From an uncultured Collinsella sp. (GTDB lineage Bacteria > Actinomycetota > Coriobacteriia > Coriobacteriales > Coriobacteriaceae): a stretch of 44,547 bases of DNA. Each line of letters begins with the position of its first letter. The first letter of the stretch is position 1. The notes under the pieces are model-generated. The model worked only from the letters and a program-made list of their open reading frames with translations. It was not told the DNA's origin and searched no databases. Below, piece by piece: positions 33,290-41,639 of this stretch. Position numbers and translations under genes: made by a program. The stretch lies in assembly GCA_900544115.1 (NCBI GenBank), contig UQTW01000018.1:1-44547 (forward strand). The letters are read 5' to 3'.

Positions 33290-34618
33290 ATGTCTGACGA
33301 CTTTTACACCATGGTCGATTCCGGAGACCCGGCACCCGACAACGAGCACATCACCGGCGTGCGCGAAGAGCGTGAGGAAGGCGAGCAGACGACCACGCAG
33401 GCGCCAAAAGCCATGTACGCCGCGCGCATCGCCGTCTATGACGACATGCTGTCGACACCGCGTGTGATCGTCATTGATCCGCAAGATGTCCGCACGTATT
33501 TGGAAGAGACGACCAACACCGTCTACCAGTGCATGAAAGAACAAGGTGGCCATATCTCGCTCATGGTCATCCGCGAGATTGTCGAAAACTTTATCCACGC
33601 ACACTTTGCCGAGCCCATCATCTCGATTCTGGACGGCGGAGACACCATCCGCTTTGCTGATCAAGGACCCGGCATCGACGACAAGGAGCGCGCTTTCGAC
33701 TTTGGCGTTACCAGCGCAAACAGCAAGATGAAGCGCTATATCCGTGGAACAGGAGCAGGGTTTCCCATGGTGCAGGAGTATTTGGAAAACGCCGGCGGGG
33801 CCGTGTCCATCGAGGACAATATGGGCAACGGCACCGTGGTTACGGTAAGCCTGGACCCTAAACGCGTGCAGGAAATCGAACGCGCCGGCGGGCGCGGTGC
33901 TGCCGTGCGGCCCGAGACGGAGCAGCCCGCATATCCCCTGCCGGGAGCTTTTGCGCAGCAGCCCATGGCAACGCAACAGATGCAGCCCCGCGTGGGACAG
34001 ATGCAGCAGCCCGGAATGCTTCCTACACAAGAGCCCCAGGCGGCGTCGATGTCGATGCCGCCAAACGTGCCACAGGCCATGCCGCTGGCGGATCAGGATG
34101 CAGCAGCAATGCAGCAGGCGACGGGGGCACCGGGCGGCCAGCAAGTGGGCTATCAGCCGTACCAGCAGGGATATCCATATCAGCAGATGCCGCCACTGGG
34201 GAATGGCCAGCAGTTCCCGCAGCCGTACCAGCAGATGCCGCAGCAGCAGTACAACCCCTGGGCCCAGCAGATGCCTCCGCAGCCTTACCAACAGTGGCCT
34301 CAAAGTTTTCAACAGCAAATGCCGCCGATGCAGAGTTCTCAACAACCAGCAGCTCAAATGATGTATCCTAATGCAGCAAATCAGTATGCGCAGCCACAAC
34401 CGGACGTGTTCGTAAGCGATCGCGGCAACGCCGCGCTGGGCTATCTGGCGCAAAATCAAGCGTGCGGTGCTACCGATCTGGTGAGGGCGTTTGGAAACTC
34501 GGCCCCCACTTGGTCACGCACGCTCAATGACTTGGCGCAGGCCGGCTTGGTCATCAAGCATGGCCAGAAATACCATCTGACCGAACTCGGCGCCGCTCGC
34601 GTGCGAGCTCAGAGCTAA
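33290..34618 (+). CDS. GHKL ATPase with Gln-rich linker and winged helix, unknown function
   Basis: 442 residues, apparently cytoplasmic. Residues 40-190 form a GHKL (histidine-kinase/anti-sigma type) ATPase: N box REIVEN (Glu96, Asn100), G1 ADQGPGI (Asp124), G2-like GTGAGFPMV (153-161), G3 GNGTVVTVSL. No His phospho-acceptor domain precedes it. Residues about 205-370 are low-complexity, rich in Gln, Pro and Met. Residues about 375-442 look like a winged helix (GNAALGYLAQNQACGATDLVRAF, LAQAGLVIKHGQKYHLTELG). It lies between rpmH and dnaA, with 15 bp before dnaA, so is probably cotranscribed with it. DnaA-box-like words lie in the gene at 34306 and 34336. I do not recognise a named family; a role in origin or dnaA control is inference. 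Confidence 0.8.
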   Translation: MSDDFYTMVDSGDPAPDNEHITGVREEREEGEQTTTQAPKAMYAARIAVYDDMLSTPRVIVIDPQDVRTYLEETTNTVYQCMKEQGGHISLMVIREIVENFIHAHFAEPIISILDGGDTIRFADQGPGIDDKERAFDFGVTSANSKMKRYIRGTGAGFPMVQEYLENAGGAVSIEDNMGNGTVVTVSLDPKRVQEIERAGGRGAAVRPETEQPAYPLPGAFAQQPMATQQMQPRVGQMQQPGMLPTQEPQAASMSMPPNVPQAMPLADQDAAAMQQATGAPGGQQVGYQPYQQGYPYQQMPPLGNGQQFPQPYQQMPQQQYNPWAQQMPPQPYQQWPQSFQQQMPPMQSSQQPAAQMMYPNAANQYAQPQPDVFVSDRGNAALGYLAQNQACGATDLVRAFGNSAPTWSRTLNDLAQAGLVIKHGQKYHLTELGAARVRAQS

Positions 34619-34633
34619 AGAACGGGAGAGACA

Positions 34634-36340
34634 GTGGACGAGGAAGCAAGCATCATCCTGGGGGATGCCATCGCCTTTTGCCAGCGCGACGGCCAAGATG
34701 CACGCCTCATCAACATGCTGGGGCAATCGCGCGCCATAAGCCTGACCGAAGATACGCTCACGATCGAGGCCCCCTCGCGCTTTGCCATCGCGCAGCTCAA
34801 AAAGCATCAGCCGACCATTGAGGCCTATCTGGAAGAAATCGCCTTTGCACCGATTGCGCTCGACATCGTGGCACCGCAAGGCGCCGCGACGGAATCCGCC
34901 ACGGCTCCCGCTGCTTCCCCGGCGGCGCCGGCCTCCGCAGGCGACGTGCCGACAATCGAGCACCAGCACGGCGATGTTTCCCGTGAAACCATGGCACCGT
35001 TGCCGACCGCGGCGGCGACGTCAACGAACGCACCCGTCACGCACATGCCTATCGCTCACGACGCAGCGGCGGGCGCGGATTCGGGCATTGCAATCAAGAA
35101 CACGCTCTCGGCCGATGATTTTCGTCGCATGATGAACCAGATGAAGGGCGGAGCGCCAACTAAATCCACGCAAGCTGCGACCCCCGCTTCACCCATGCTG
35201 GCACCGACCGTACCGGCCGAGCAGAATACGGATGGAGCCCCACTCGCCGCGAACTCGAAATTCACCTTTGAAAACTTTGTCTACGGCCCCGAAAACAGTC
35301 ACGCCTACCGTTCGGCGCTCAAGTTCGCCGCACTCGCGGACGAGCGCGGCACCTGCACGTCCCTGTTCATCTATGGCAAATCGGGCCTGGGCAAGACGCA
35401 CCTGCTGCTTGCCATCAAAAACGAGCTCGCCGAAAAGTCGCCCGAGATCAAGGTCAAGTATGCCAACTCCCAGGCATATCTGGACGACCTGATGACCGAG
35501 TTCGACCGCCAAAAGAAGAGCAACGCCCCCATCATGCAGGCGTACCACGGCGTGGACGTGCTCATCATCGACGACATCCAAAACATCATCGGCAAGCGCG
35601 CGAGCGTGGACTACTTTTTCCAGCTCATGGACGAGTTCATCCGCAACAACAAGAAGGTCGTCATCGCGGCAGACCGCGCCCCCAAGGACCTGAGCATGGA
35701 CGAGCGTCTGACCAGCCGCTTCAACGCCGGCATGCTCTGCCTGGTCGCAGAGCCCAGCTACGAAATGAAATACAAGATCTTGCAGCGCTATTACGAGAAC
35801 ACCATCGTCGCCGCTCCCGAGGCAGGCGACGACTCGCTGCTGGCGGCCTATGGGGGCGACGGCGGGCACCTGACCGACGAGCACTTTAAACACATGGCCG
35901 AGGTCTCGGGCACCAACATCCGCGAACTCGAGAGCTTTTGCGAGCGCTGCGCCGGCGAGGCGGGCGACCGCGAGCGCGAGGGCGGGGAGCTCACCTTTGA
36001 CGATATCGACGCCATCGCCAGCCAGTACTTTGACACATCGGCCAAAAAGATCAACGTCCAGACGGTTCAGTCCGTCATCGAAGAGCAGTACGGCGTGACG
36101 CACGAGGAGCTCATCGGCCCGCGTCGCAACGCCAATATCGCCAAAGCACGCCATATCGCTATCTACCTGGCCATCGAGATGTGCGAGATGACGACCACGG
36201 CGGTGGGCGCCGAATTTGGCAACCGCAACCACTCGACCGTCAGTACGAGTTACAAAAAGGTCCAGAAGATGATCCAGGAAGACCGCACCGTCACCGAAGA
36301 CCTCAAGTCGCTGCGCGATAAAATTACACTGCGCTCGTAG
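34634..36340 (+). CDS. dnaA: Replication initiator DnaA
   Basis: 568 residues, longer than most. Domain I about 1-78; a long Ala/Pro/Thr-rich domain II about 80-205; AAA+ domain III about 208-440 with Walker A GKSGLGKT (248-255), Walker B VLIIDDI (309-315) and sensor motif SRF; domain IV about 465-568, a DNA-binding helix-turn-helix. It binds boxes at oriC and opens the duplex when bound to ATP. The box-reading signature is GNRNHSTV (530-536) where the usual form is GGRDHTTV, so the Asp is Asn. GTG 34634 follows GGGAGAG. A parS-like word lies in the part coding domain II (34975-34990). Confidence 0.97.
   Translation: MDEEASIILGDAIAFCQRDGQDARLINMLGQSRAISLTEDTLTIEAPSRFAIAQLKKHQPTIEAYLEEIAFAPIALDIVAPQGAATESATAPAASPAAPASAGDVPTIEHQHGDVSRETMAPLPTAAATSTNAPVTHMPIAHDAAAGADSGIAIKNTLSADDFRRMMNQMKGGAPTKSTQAATPASPMLAPTVPAEQNTDGAPLAANSKFTFENFVYGPENSHAYRSALKFAALADERGTCTSLFIYGKSGLGKTHLLLAIKNELAEKSPEIKVKYANSQAYLDDLMTEFDRQKKSNAPIMQAYHGVDVLIIDDIQNIIGKRASVDYFFQLMDEFIRNNKKVVIAADRAPKDLSMDERLTSRFNAGMLCLVAEPSYEMKYKILQRYYENTIVAAPEAGDDSLLAAYGGDGGHLTDEHFKHMAEVSGTNIRELESFCERCAGEAGDREREGGELTFDDIDAIASQYFDTSAKKINVQTVQSVIEEQYGVTHEELIGPRRNANIAKARHIAIYLAIEMCEMTTTAVGAEFGNRNHSTVSTSYKKVQKMIQEDRTVTEDLKSLRDKITLRS
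34975..34990. promoter_or_regulatory. parS-like word inside dnaA
   Basis: TGTTTCCCGTGAAACC matches 14 of 16 positions of parS. It codes for residues in the variable domain II linker. It may be chance or a weak ParB site. Confidence 0.3.
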
Positions 36341-36578
36341 GGAAATAGAGACACCTGTTGAAAACTTGTCGAAACCACGGGCATAAGGTGTCTAAAACCC
36401 AACCCGCGGTGATGAAAAGTTTTGCGCAGGTTTTGAACGTGGAAAACCACCCCTGTTGCACACAGGTTGCTGTCGATTCTCTTTCTTGGTCTGACCTGCG
36501 TCTTTGGGAGTAATCAACAGTTTCGTCAGTGCTATTACTATTATTAAGATATTTATATCTATAGAAAGGTATTAAAAG
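36341..36578. other. Candidate oriC between dnaA and dnaN
   Basis: 238 bp without a gene. Contains TGTTGAAAA (TTTTCAACA on the minus strand) at 36356-36364, GAAAACTTGTCGAAA at 36360-36374 shared with the left cluster, TAATCAACA at 36511-36519, and an AT-rich run at about 36525-36578 (ATTACTATTATTAAG and following) next to dnaN that could be the unwinding element. AGAAAGG, the dnaN ribosome site, lies at its end. Confidence 0.75.
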
Positions 36579-37682
36579 ATGAAGTTCACCGTCAGCCAGA
36601 GCTCGCTTACACAAGCCATCGGCGTCGTTATGAAGGGTGTCGCTTCGGCATCCACCCTTCCCATCCTGTCGGGCGTGCTCGTTAAGGCCCAAGACGGCAT
36701 CTTGGAATTCCAGACCTCTAACTACACTATCTCGATCCGTCATCGCATCGCGGCGCATGTCGAAGAAGAGGGCGAGATGGTTATCCCCTGTAAGATGCTC
36801 TCCAATATCACCAAGACCCTCCCCGATGCCCCGGTTACCTTTGAGCTGTCCGAGCGCCAGGTGCTGATTGGTTGCGAGAAGAGCTCTTTCCGCCTGAACA
36901 CGCTCGATGCCAATGACTTCCCCGAGTTTCCGGCCTATGCCATCGAGAGTGCCGTGGAGCTGCCGACCGATGTCTTGTCCGAAATGGTCGGCCGCGTGTG
37001 GCGCGTCACCTCGACCGACAAGGCTCGCCCCATCCTGGGCGGCGTGCACATGAAGGTCGAGAACAACACCGTACGCCTGGTAGCGACCGATTCCTTCCGC
37101 TTGGCCGTGTGCGATACGCAGGTCGAGACCTCGACCCTCGAGGGCTCCTTTGAGCTCAACGTTCCGGCTGACGCCTTTAACGACGCGCTGAACATCATGG
37201 CCAGCCAAGCGACCATCATGATCGGGGCTACCGACACCCAGGTCGTCTTCGAGGCCGGCAACACCACCTACGTGTCGCGTCGCATCGAGGGCGTGTACCC
37301 CAACTACAAGCAGCTCATCCCCGATTCGTGCGTGACGAGCGTCAAGATCGACGTCGCCGCCTTTAACGCCGCCCTCAAGCGCGTGGCCGTTATCGCGAGC
37401 GCCAACCCCGCCGTCAAGTTCGAGATCGATGTCGAGAACGGGCAGATGGGCCTGTCCTCCATTTCCAATGACCAGGACCTTGCGCAGGAGACGATCGATG
37501 TCGAGGCCGAGGGCGAGTCGGGTACCATCGCCTTCAACTACCACTACATCTTCGGCTGCCTCAATGCCCTGTCCAAGGAGAAGGAGATCACGCTGGAGCT
37601 CAAGAGCTACTCGCAGGCGGGCATCTTTAAGTCCTACGACAAGATCAACTACCTGTACCTGGTCATGCCGGTCCGCATCTAG
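36579..37682 (+). CDS. dnaN: DNA polymerase III beta sliding clamp
   Basis: 367 residues, the standard three-domain clamp. Evidence: MKFTVSQSSLTQAIGVVMKGV, ASTLPILSGVLV, VRLVATDSFRLAV, the domain III AFNAALKRVAVIAS and the C-terminal YLVMPVRI. Two subunits ring the DNA and hold polymerase and other partners. ATG 36579 follows AGAAAGG. It is the first gene of a tight dnaN-recF-dciA run, ending 9 bp before recF. Confidence 0.97.
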   Translation: MKFTVSQSSLTQAIGVVMKGVASASTLPILSGVLVKAQDGILEFQTSNYTISIRHRIAAHVEEEGEMVIPCKMLSNITKTLPDAPVTFELSERQVLIGCEKSSFRLNTLDANDFPEFPAYAIESAVELPTDVLSEMVGRVWRVTSTDKARPILGGVHMKVENNTVRLVATDSFRLAVCDTQVETSTLEGSFELNVPADAFNDALNIMASQATIMIGATDTQVVFEAGNTTYVSRRIEGVYPNYKQLIPDSCVTSVKIDVAAFNAALKRVAVIASANPAVKFEIDVENGQMGLSSISNDQDLAQETIDVEAEGESGTIAFNYHYIFGCLNALSKEKEITLELKSYSQAGIFKSYDKINYLYLVMPVRI

Positions 37683-37691
37683 CGCTGCGCC

Positions 37692-38798
37692 ATGACCATG
37701 TTCGCCCGCGATCTTTCCGTCGCGCACTACCGCAGCTTCGATAGCTATCACCTTGCCCTGGACGAGGGCGTGACGATACTTGCGGGACCCAACGCGGCGG
37801 GAAAGACCAATCTCATAGAGGCGCTGCAGCTGCTGACGAGCGGCGCCTCGTTTAGGCATCCGACCGCAGCCGAGCTCGTCCATGACGGCGTGGGCTCGTG
37901 CAAGATCGAGCTGAGGCTCGAGGGCGACGGCCGCGTGCTTGATATGGGATTGAGCGCGGAGGACGGTAAGCGCTCGTTTAGCCGCAACGGCAAGAGATGC
38001 TCTGCCGCCGGTGTGCGCGGGGTTCTTCCGAGCGTGCTGTTTTGCCCCGACCATCTGGACATGGTTAAGCGTGGCGCCAGTGTGCGCCGCGCCGCCCTTG
38101 ATGACTTTGGCATGCAACTGAGCGCACGCTATGCCGATCTTGCGAGCACCTATGGGCGCTGCGTGACCCAGCGTAACGCCTTGCTCAAGGAGACCTGGTG
38201 CTGCCGCGAGATGCTCGGCGCGTGGAACGATTCGATTGCCCGCGCGGGCTCGGCCCTGCTCGTGCACCGGTTGGCTCTGCTCGACCGGCTGGCGGGCCAT
38301 GTGCACACTGCCTACGGGCAAGTAGCGTCAGGTGAGGCCGCCAACGTGACCTATGCGTCCACGCTGGGGGCTTTGCCCCAGGTCGAGGATCGCGAAGAGC
38401 TGAAGGGTTGGGCGTACGAGCGCATGCTGGCCGCCCTTGACGAGCATGCCGACGAGGAAATTCGCCGCGGCGTGACGTTGGTGGGACCGCATCGCGACGA
38501 GATTGAGTTTACCGTGGCGGGTCGCTCCGCCCGTTCATTTGCCAGCCAAGGACAGCAGCGCACGCTGGTGCTGTCCTGGAAGGTGGCCGAGGTTGCCGTG
38601 GCTCGCGATGTCCTGGGCACCGCCCCACTGCTGCTTTTGGACGACGTGATGAGCGAGCTCGACGGCGAGCGTCGCGGCGCTTTCCTGCGGCTGATTGGCG
38701 ATGATATCCAGACGGTCATAACTACGACCAACCTGGGGTACTTTACCGATGACCTGCTTGATCGAGCCAAGGTGGTGAGCATGGGTGAGACGTGCTAA
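37692..38798 (+). CDS. recF: Recombination mediator RecF
   Basis: 368 residues, an SMC-like ATPase that helps load RecA at gaps. Evidence: Walker A GPNAAGKTN (about 33-41), FCPDHLDMVKRGASVRRAALDDF, ABC signature FASQGQQRT, and Walker B LLLLDDVMSELD. ATG 37692 is taken; ATG 37698 is also possible. The stop lies inside the next gene. Confidence 0.95.
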   Translation: MTMFARDLSVAHYRSFDSYHLALDEGVTILAGPNAAGKTNLIEALQLLTSGASFRHPTAAELVHDGVGSCKIELRLEGDGRVLDMGLSAEDGKRSFSRNGKRCSAAGVRGVLPSVLFCPDHLDMVKRGASVRRAALDDFGMQLSARYADLASTYGRCVTQRNALLKETWCCREMLGAWNDSIARAGSALLVHRLALLDRLAGHVHTAYGQVASGEAANVTYASTLGALPQVEDREELKGWAYERMLAALDEHADEEIRRGVTLVGPHRDEIEFTVAGRSARSFASQGQQRTLVLSWKVAEVAVARDVLGTAPLLLLDDVMSELDGERRGAFLRLIGDDIQTVITTTNLGYFTDDLLDRAKVVSMGETC

Positions 38799-39348
38799 TT
38801 ACGAGCGCGAGAGCGAGACAGTCGCCTTCAGCGGGTTTTTGAACGCAGAGCGCCAGCGCATCCTGGCGGCTGCGACCCCCGAGCGCCGTGCGCAGATGGA
38901 GGCCGCCGAGGAGTCGCGCACGGTCTATCGCGCATGGAACGCGGTGTGCTCGGGCACGCGCGAGGGGCGGCATGTGACGGGACTGCGCTACCTGCCCGAG
39001 TCCAATGAGCTGCTGGTGTATCTCGACTCGCCCTCGTGGACGCAGGAAATGACGTTGTTGCGCGAGATCATCCGCGCGCGCATGGAGCGCGCCGGTGCGC
39101 ATGTGGACGGCCTGGTGTTCAAAACCACCGCGCCCGGTCACACGCCGCCCGCCGCCAAGGAGCGCCTGCGCCCGGCGACGACCGAGCGCCCGCCGGCCCC
39201 GCACGCCGAACTAAGTGAGGCCGAGTGCACCGAGATCGAGCGCCAGGTGGCGCCCATCGAAGACCAAAAACTGCGCGAGGCCCTCGAGAATGCCATGAGA
39301 GCCAGTGCCGAGTGGGCCAAGGGCGTGCAAAGCAAAAAAGAGCCTTAA
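38785..39348 (+). CDS. dciA: DUF721/DciA helicase-loading protein
   Basis: 187 residues. The central part (about 60-115: AWNAVCSG, HVTGLRYLPESNELLVYLDSPSWTQEMTLLREII) matches the DUF721 domain of DciA, which helps load the replicative helicase in bacteria without DnaC or DnaI. The C-terminal part is Pro/Ala/Glu-rich and probably flexible. GTG 38785 lies inside recF (14-bp overlap). Ends before a strong terminator, closing the dnaN operon. Confidence 0.85.
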   Translation: MRRANYERESETVAFSGFLNAERQRILAAATPERRAQMEAAEESRTVYRAWNAVCSGTREGRHVTGLRYLPESNELLVYLDSPSWTQEMTLLREIIRARMERAGAHVDGLVFKTTAPGHTPPAAKERLRPATTERPPAPHAELSEAECTEIERQVAPIEDQKLREALENAMRASAEWAKGVQSKKEP

Positions 39349-39374
39349 ATCGCATCTGGTGGCCTTGTAGAGCC

Positions 39375-39404
39375 AAATACCCTCGGTCCCGAGGGTATTT
39401 TTTT
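39375..39404 (+). terminator. dnaN-recF-dciA terminator
   Basis: AAATACCCTCG / CGAGGGTATTT around a short loop, then a run of T, 27 bp after the dciA stop. Confidence 0.92.
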
Positions 39405-39453
39405 ACGATAAACTAGTAAGGCTGTACACATTTTCTTGACTGAAGGAGGACGT

Positions 39454-41484
39454 GTGGCAAACGAAAACGATTACGATGGCGGCGAGATTAAGATTCTCGA
39501 AGGTCTCGAGGCCGTTCGTAAGCGCCCGGGCATGTATATCGGCTCGACGAGCGCCAGCGGTCTGCATCACCTGGTGTGGGAGATCGTTGACAACTCCGTC
39601 GACGAGGCCATGGCCGGTTTCTGCACCGAGATCCAGGTGACGGTCCACGCCGACAACTCCATCACGGTCGTCGACAACGGGCGCGGCATCCCCGTCGACG
39701 AGCACCCTGTTAAAAAGATCCCGACGCTCGAGGTCGTCATGACGATCCTGCACGCCGGCGGTAAGTTCGATAACTCGGCCTATAAGGTCTCGGGCGGCCT
39801 GCACGGCGTGGGCATCTCCGTCGTCAACGCACTGTCCAAGCGCGTGGTCGTTCAGGTTCGTCGCGATGGCAACACCTACGAGATGGAATTCTCGCGCGGT
39901 AAGACCGTCAAGAAGATGGAGGTCGTGGGCACCTCGGATTCGACGGGCACCACCGTCACCTTCTGGCCCGACGACGAGATCTTCGAGACCTGCATCTACG
40001 ATTTCGATACGCTGCACAACCGTCTGCAGGAGACGGCGTTCCTCAATAAGAACCTCAAAATCGTGCTGACCGACGAGCGCGAGGCGACTCCCCACGTGGA
40101 GGAGTTTTGCTACGAGGGCGGCATCATCGACTTCGTCAAGTTCCTCAACGAGGGCAAGGACGTCCCCGAGGCCTTTAAGGAGCCCATCTACATCGAGGGC
40201 AAATCGGACCCGGACGCGCCTGTCGCCAAGATGGGCGAGGTTGAGGTTTCCCTGCAGTGGAATAGCGGCTACGGCGAGAACGTCATGTCGTTTGCCAACG
40301 ACATCTACACTCCCGAGGGAGGCATGCACCTTGAGGGCTTCCGCACCGCGCTCACCCGTGTGATCAACGATTACGCGCGCAAGCAGAATCTGCTCAAGGA
40401 AAAAGACGCCAACCTGACCGGCGACGATGTGCGCGAGGGCCTTTCGGCCGTTATCTCGGTCAAGCTGCCCGACCCGCAGTTTGAGGGTCAGACCAAGGCC
40501 AAGCTCGGCAGCTCCTATATGCGCGCGCTCACGCTCAAGATCGTGACCGACGGCCTCGCCGATTACTTGGAGGAGCATCCCAAGCCCGCTCGTGAGATCG
40601 TCAAGAAGGCGCAACAGGCCTGCAAAGCGCGCAACGCCGCCCGCAAGGCGCGCGAGGCGACCCGCCGCAAGAGCCTGCTCGAGACGGCGTCCCTGCCCGG
40701 TAAGCTCGCTGACTGCTCGGTGCGCGATGCCGAGCTGACCGAGCTCTTTATCGTAGAGGGCGACTCGGCAGGCGGTTCGGCCAAGGACGGCCGTCGCCGA
40801 GACATCCAGGCGATTCTGCCCCTGCGCGGCAAGATTTTGAACGTCGAACGCGTTGGTGACCATCGCGCGTTCTCGAGTGACACCATCCAGTCGCTGATTA
40901 CCGCGATCGGCTGCGGCGTTACGACGAGCGCCGGCGACGGCGGCGACTTCGATATCACCAAGGCGCGCTACCACAAGATTATCATCATGACCGATGCAGA
41001 CGTCGACGGTGCGCATATCCGCATCCTGCTGCTGACGTTCTTCTACAAGTACATGCGTCCGCTGATCGATGCCGGCTACGTCTATGTTGCCTGCCCGCCC
41101 ATCTTTGGCATTAAGGTGCGCAACAAGATCCACTACGTGTATCCCAACGGCCGCCAGCCCGAAGACGAGATCCTGCGCGACACCATCCAGAGTCTGGGCC
41201 TGAACCCCGACGATAACGACGAGGACGGCAAGGCCAAGGACGGCAAGATCACCAAAAAGCGCAAGGGCTATACCGTCCAGCGCTACAAGGGCCTGGGTGA
41301 GATGGACCCCAAGCAGCTTGCCTCGACGACGATGGACCCCAAGACCCGCATCCTGCAGCGTGTGTCGATCGAGGACGCCGTGGTGGCGGACCGCGCCGTG
41401 CGCGAGCTGATGGGTTCCGAGGTCGGCTATCGCCGCGAGTACATTGAGAAGCACGCCCACGACGCACGATTCTTAGACGCCTAA
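39454..41484 (+). CDS. gyrB: DNA gyrase subunit B
   Basis: 676 residues. ATPase subunit of gyrase. Evidence: EGLEAVRKRPGMYIGS, VDNSVDEAMAG, VVDNGRGIPV and GGLHGVGISVVNALS for the GHKL ATPase; the TOPRIM motifs EGDSAGGSAKDGRRRDIQA and TDADVDGAHI; C-terminal YKGLGEMDPKQL. The frame could start at TTG 39436, but AAGGAGG lies at 39443-39449, before GTG 39454, which is chosen. Own transcription unit after a terminator; followed by a structured intergenic element. Confidence 0.97.
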   Translation: MANENDYDGGEIKILEGLEAVRKRPGMYIGSTSASGLHHLVWEIVDNSVDEAMAGFCTEIQVTVHADNSITVVDNGRGIPVDEHPVKKIPTLEVVMTILHAGGKFDNSAYKVSGGLHGVGISVVNALSKRVVVQVRRDGNTYEMEFSRGKTVKKMEVVGTSDSTGTTVTFWPDDEIFETCIYDFDTLHNRLQETAFLNKNLKIVLTDEREATPHVEEFCYEGGIIDFVKFLNEGKDVPEAFKEPIYIEGKSDPDAPVAKMGEVEVSLQWNSGYGENVMSFANDIYTPEGGMHLEGFRTALTRVINDYARKQNLLKEKDANLTGDDVREGLSAVISVKLPDPQFEGQTKAKLGSSYMRALTLKIVTDGLADYLEEHPKPAREIVKKAQQACKARNAARKAREATRRKSLLETASLPGKLADCSVRDAELTELFIVEGDSAGGSAKDGRRRDIQAILPLRGKILNVERVGDHRAFSSDTIQSLITAIGCGVTTSAGDGGDFDITKARYHKIIIMTDADVDGAHIRILLLTFFYKYMRPLIDAGYVYVACPPIFGIKVRNKIHYVYPNGRQPEDEILRDTIQSLGLNPDDNDEDGKAKDGKITKKRKGYTVQRYKGLGEMDPKQLASTTMDPKTRILQRVSIEDAVVADRAVRELMGSEVGYRREYIEKHAHDARFLDA

Positions 41485-41490
41485 TCCCTG

Positions 41491-41591
41491 CGGCTTTCCC
41501 AGCCACCGCACCTTCGCCCTCAATCGTCGGTCGCGTACCCAAGTACGCTTCCCTCCTCTTTCGGGTGAATCTGCGGCACCTGGAAAAGCCG
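41491..41591. other. Structured inverted-repeat element between gyrB and gyrA
   Basis: CGGCTTTCCCAGCCACCGCA (41491-41510) and the reverse complement of 41572-41591 agree at about 16 of 20 positions, forming long outer arms. An inner hairpin GCGTAC-CCAA-GTACGC lies at 41533-41548, and CGTGGT/ACCACG occurs just after at about 41596-41620. It is not coding. It may be a repeated mobile-type palindrome or a cis-acting RNA; the paired arms work in either strand. Confidence 0.6.
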
Positions 41592-41639
41592 TCTCCGTGG
41601 TTGGGAACTAATGGACCACGCAAACCATGAGGAGGTAAC

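Noticed and set aside
36324..38321. Long minus-strand frame across dnaN and recF
   Set aside because: Shadow of dnaN and recF, both with complete family motifs and good start sites.
39403..41460. Long minus-strand frame opposite gyrB
   Set aside because: Antisense of gyrB; no recognisable domain or start site.
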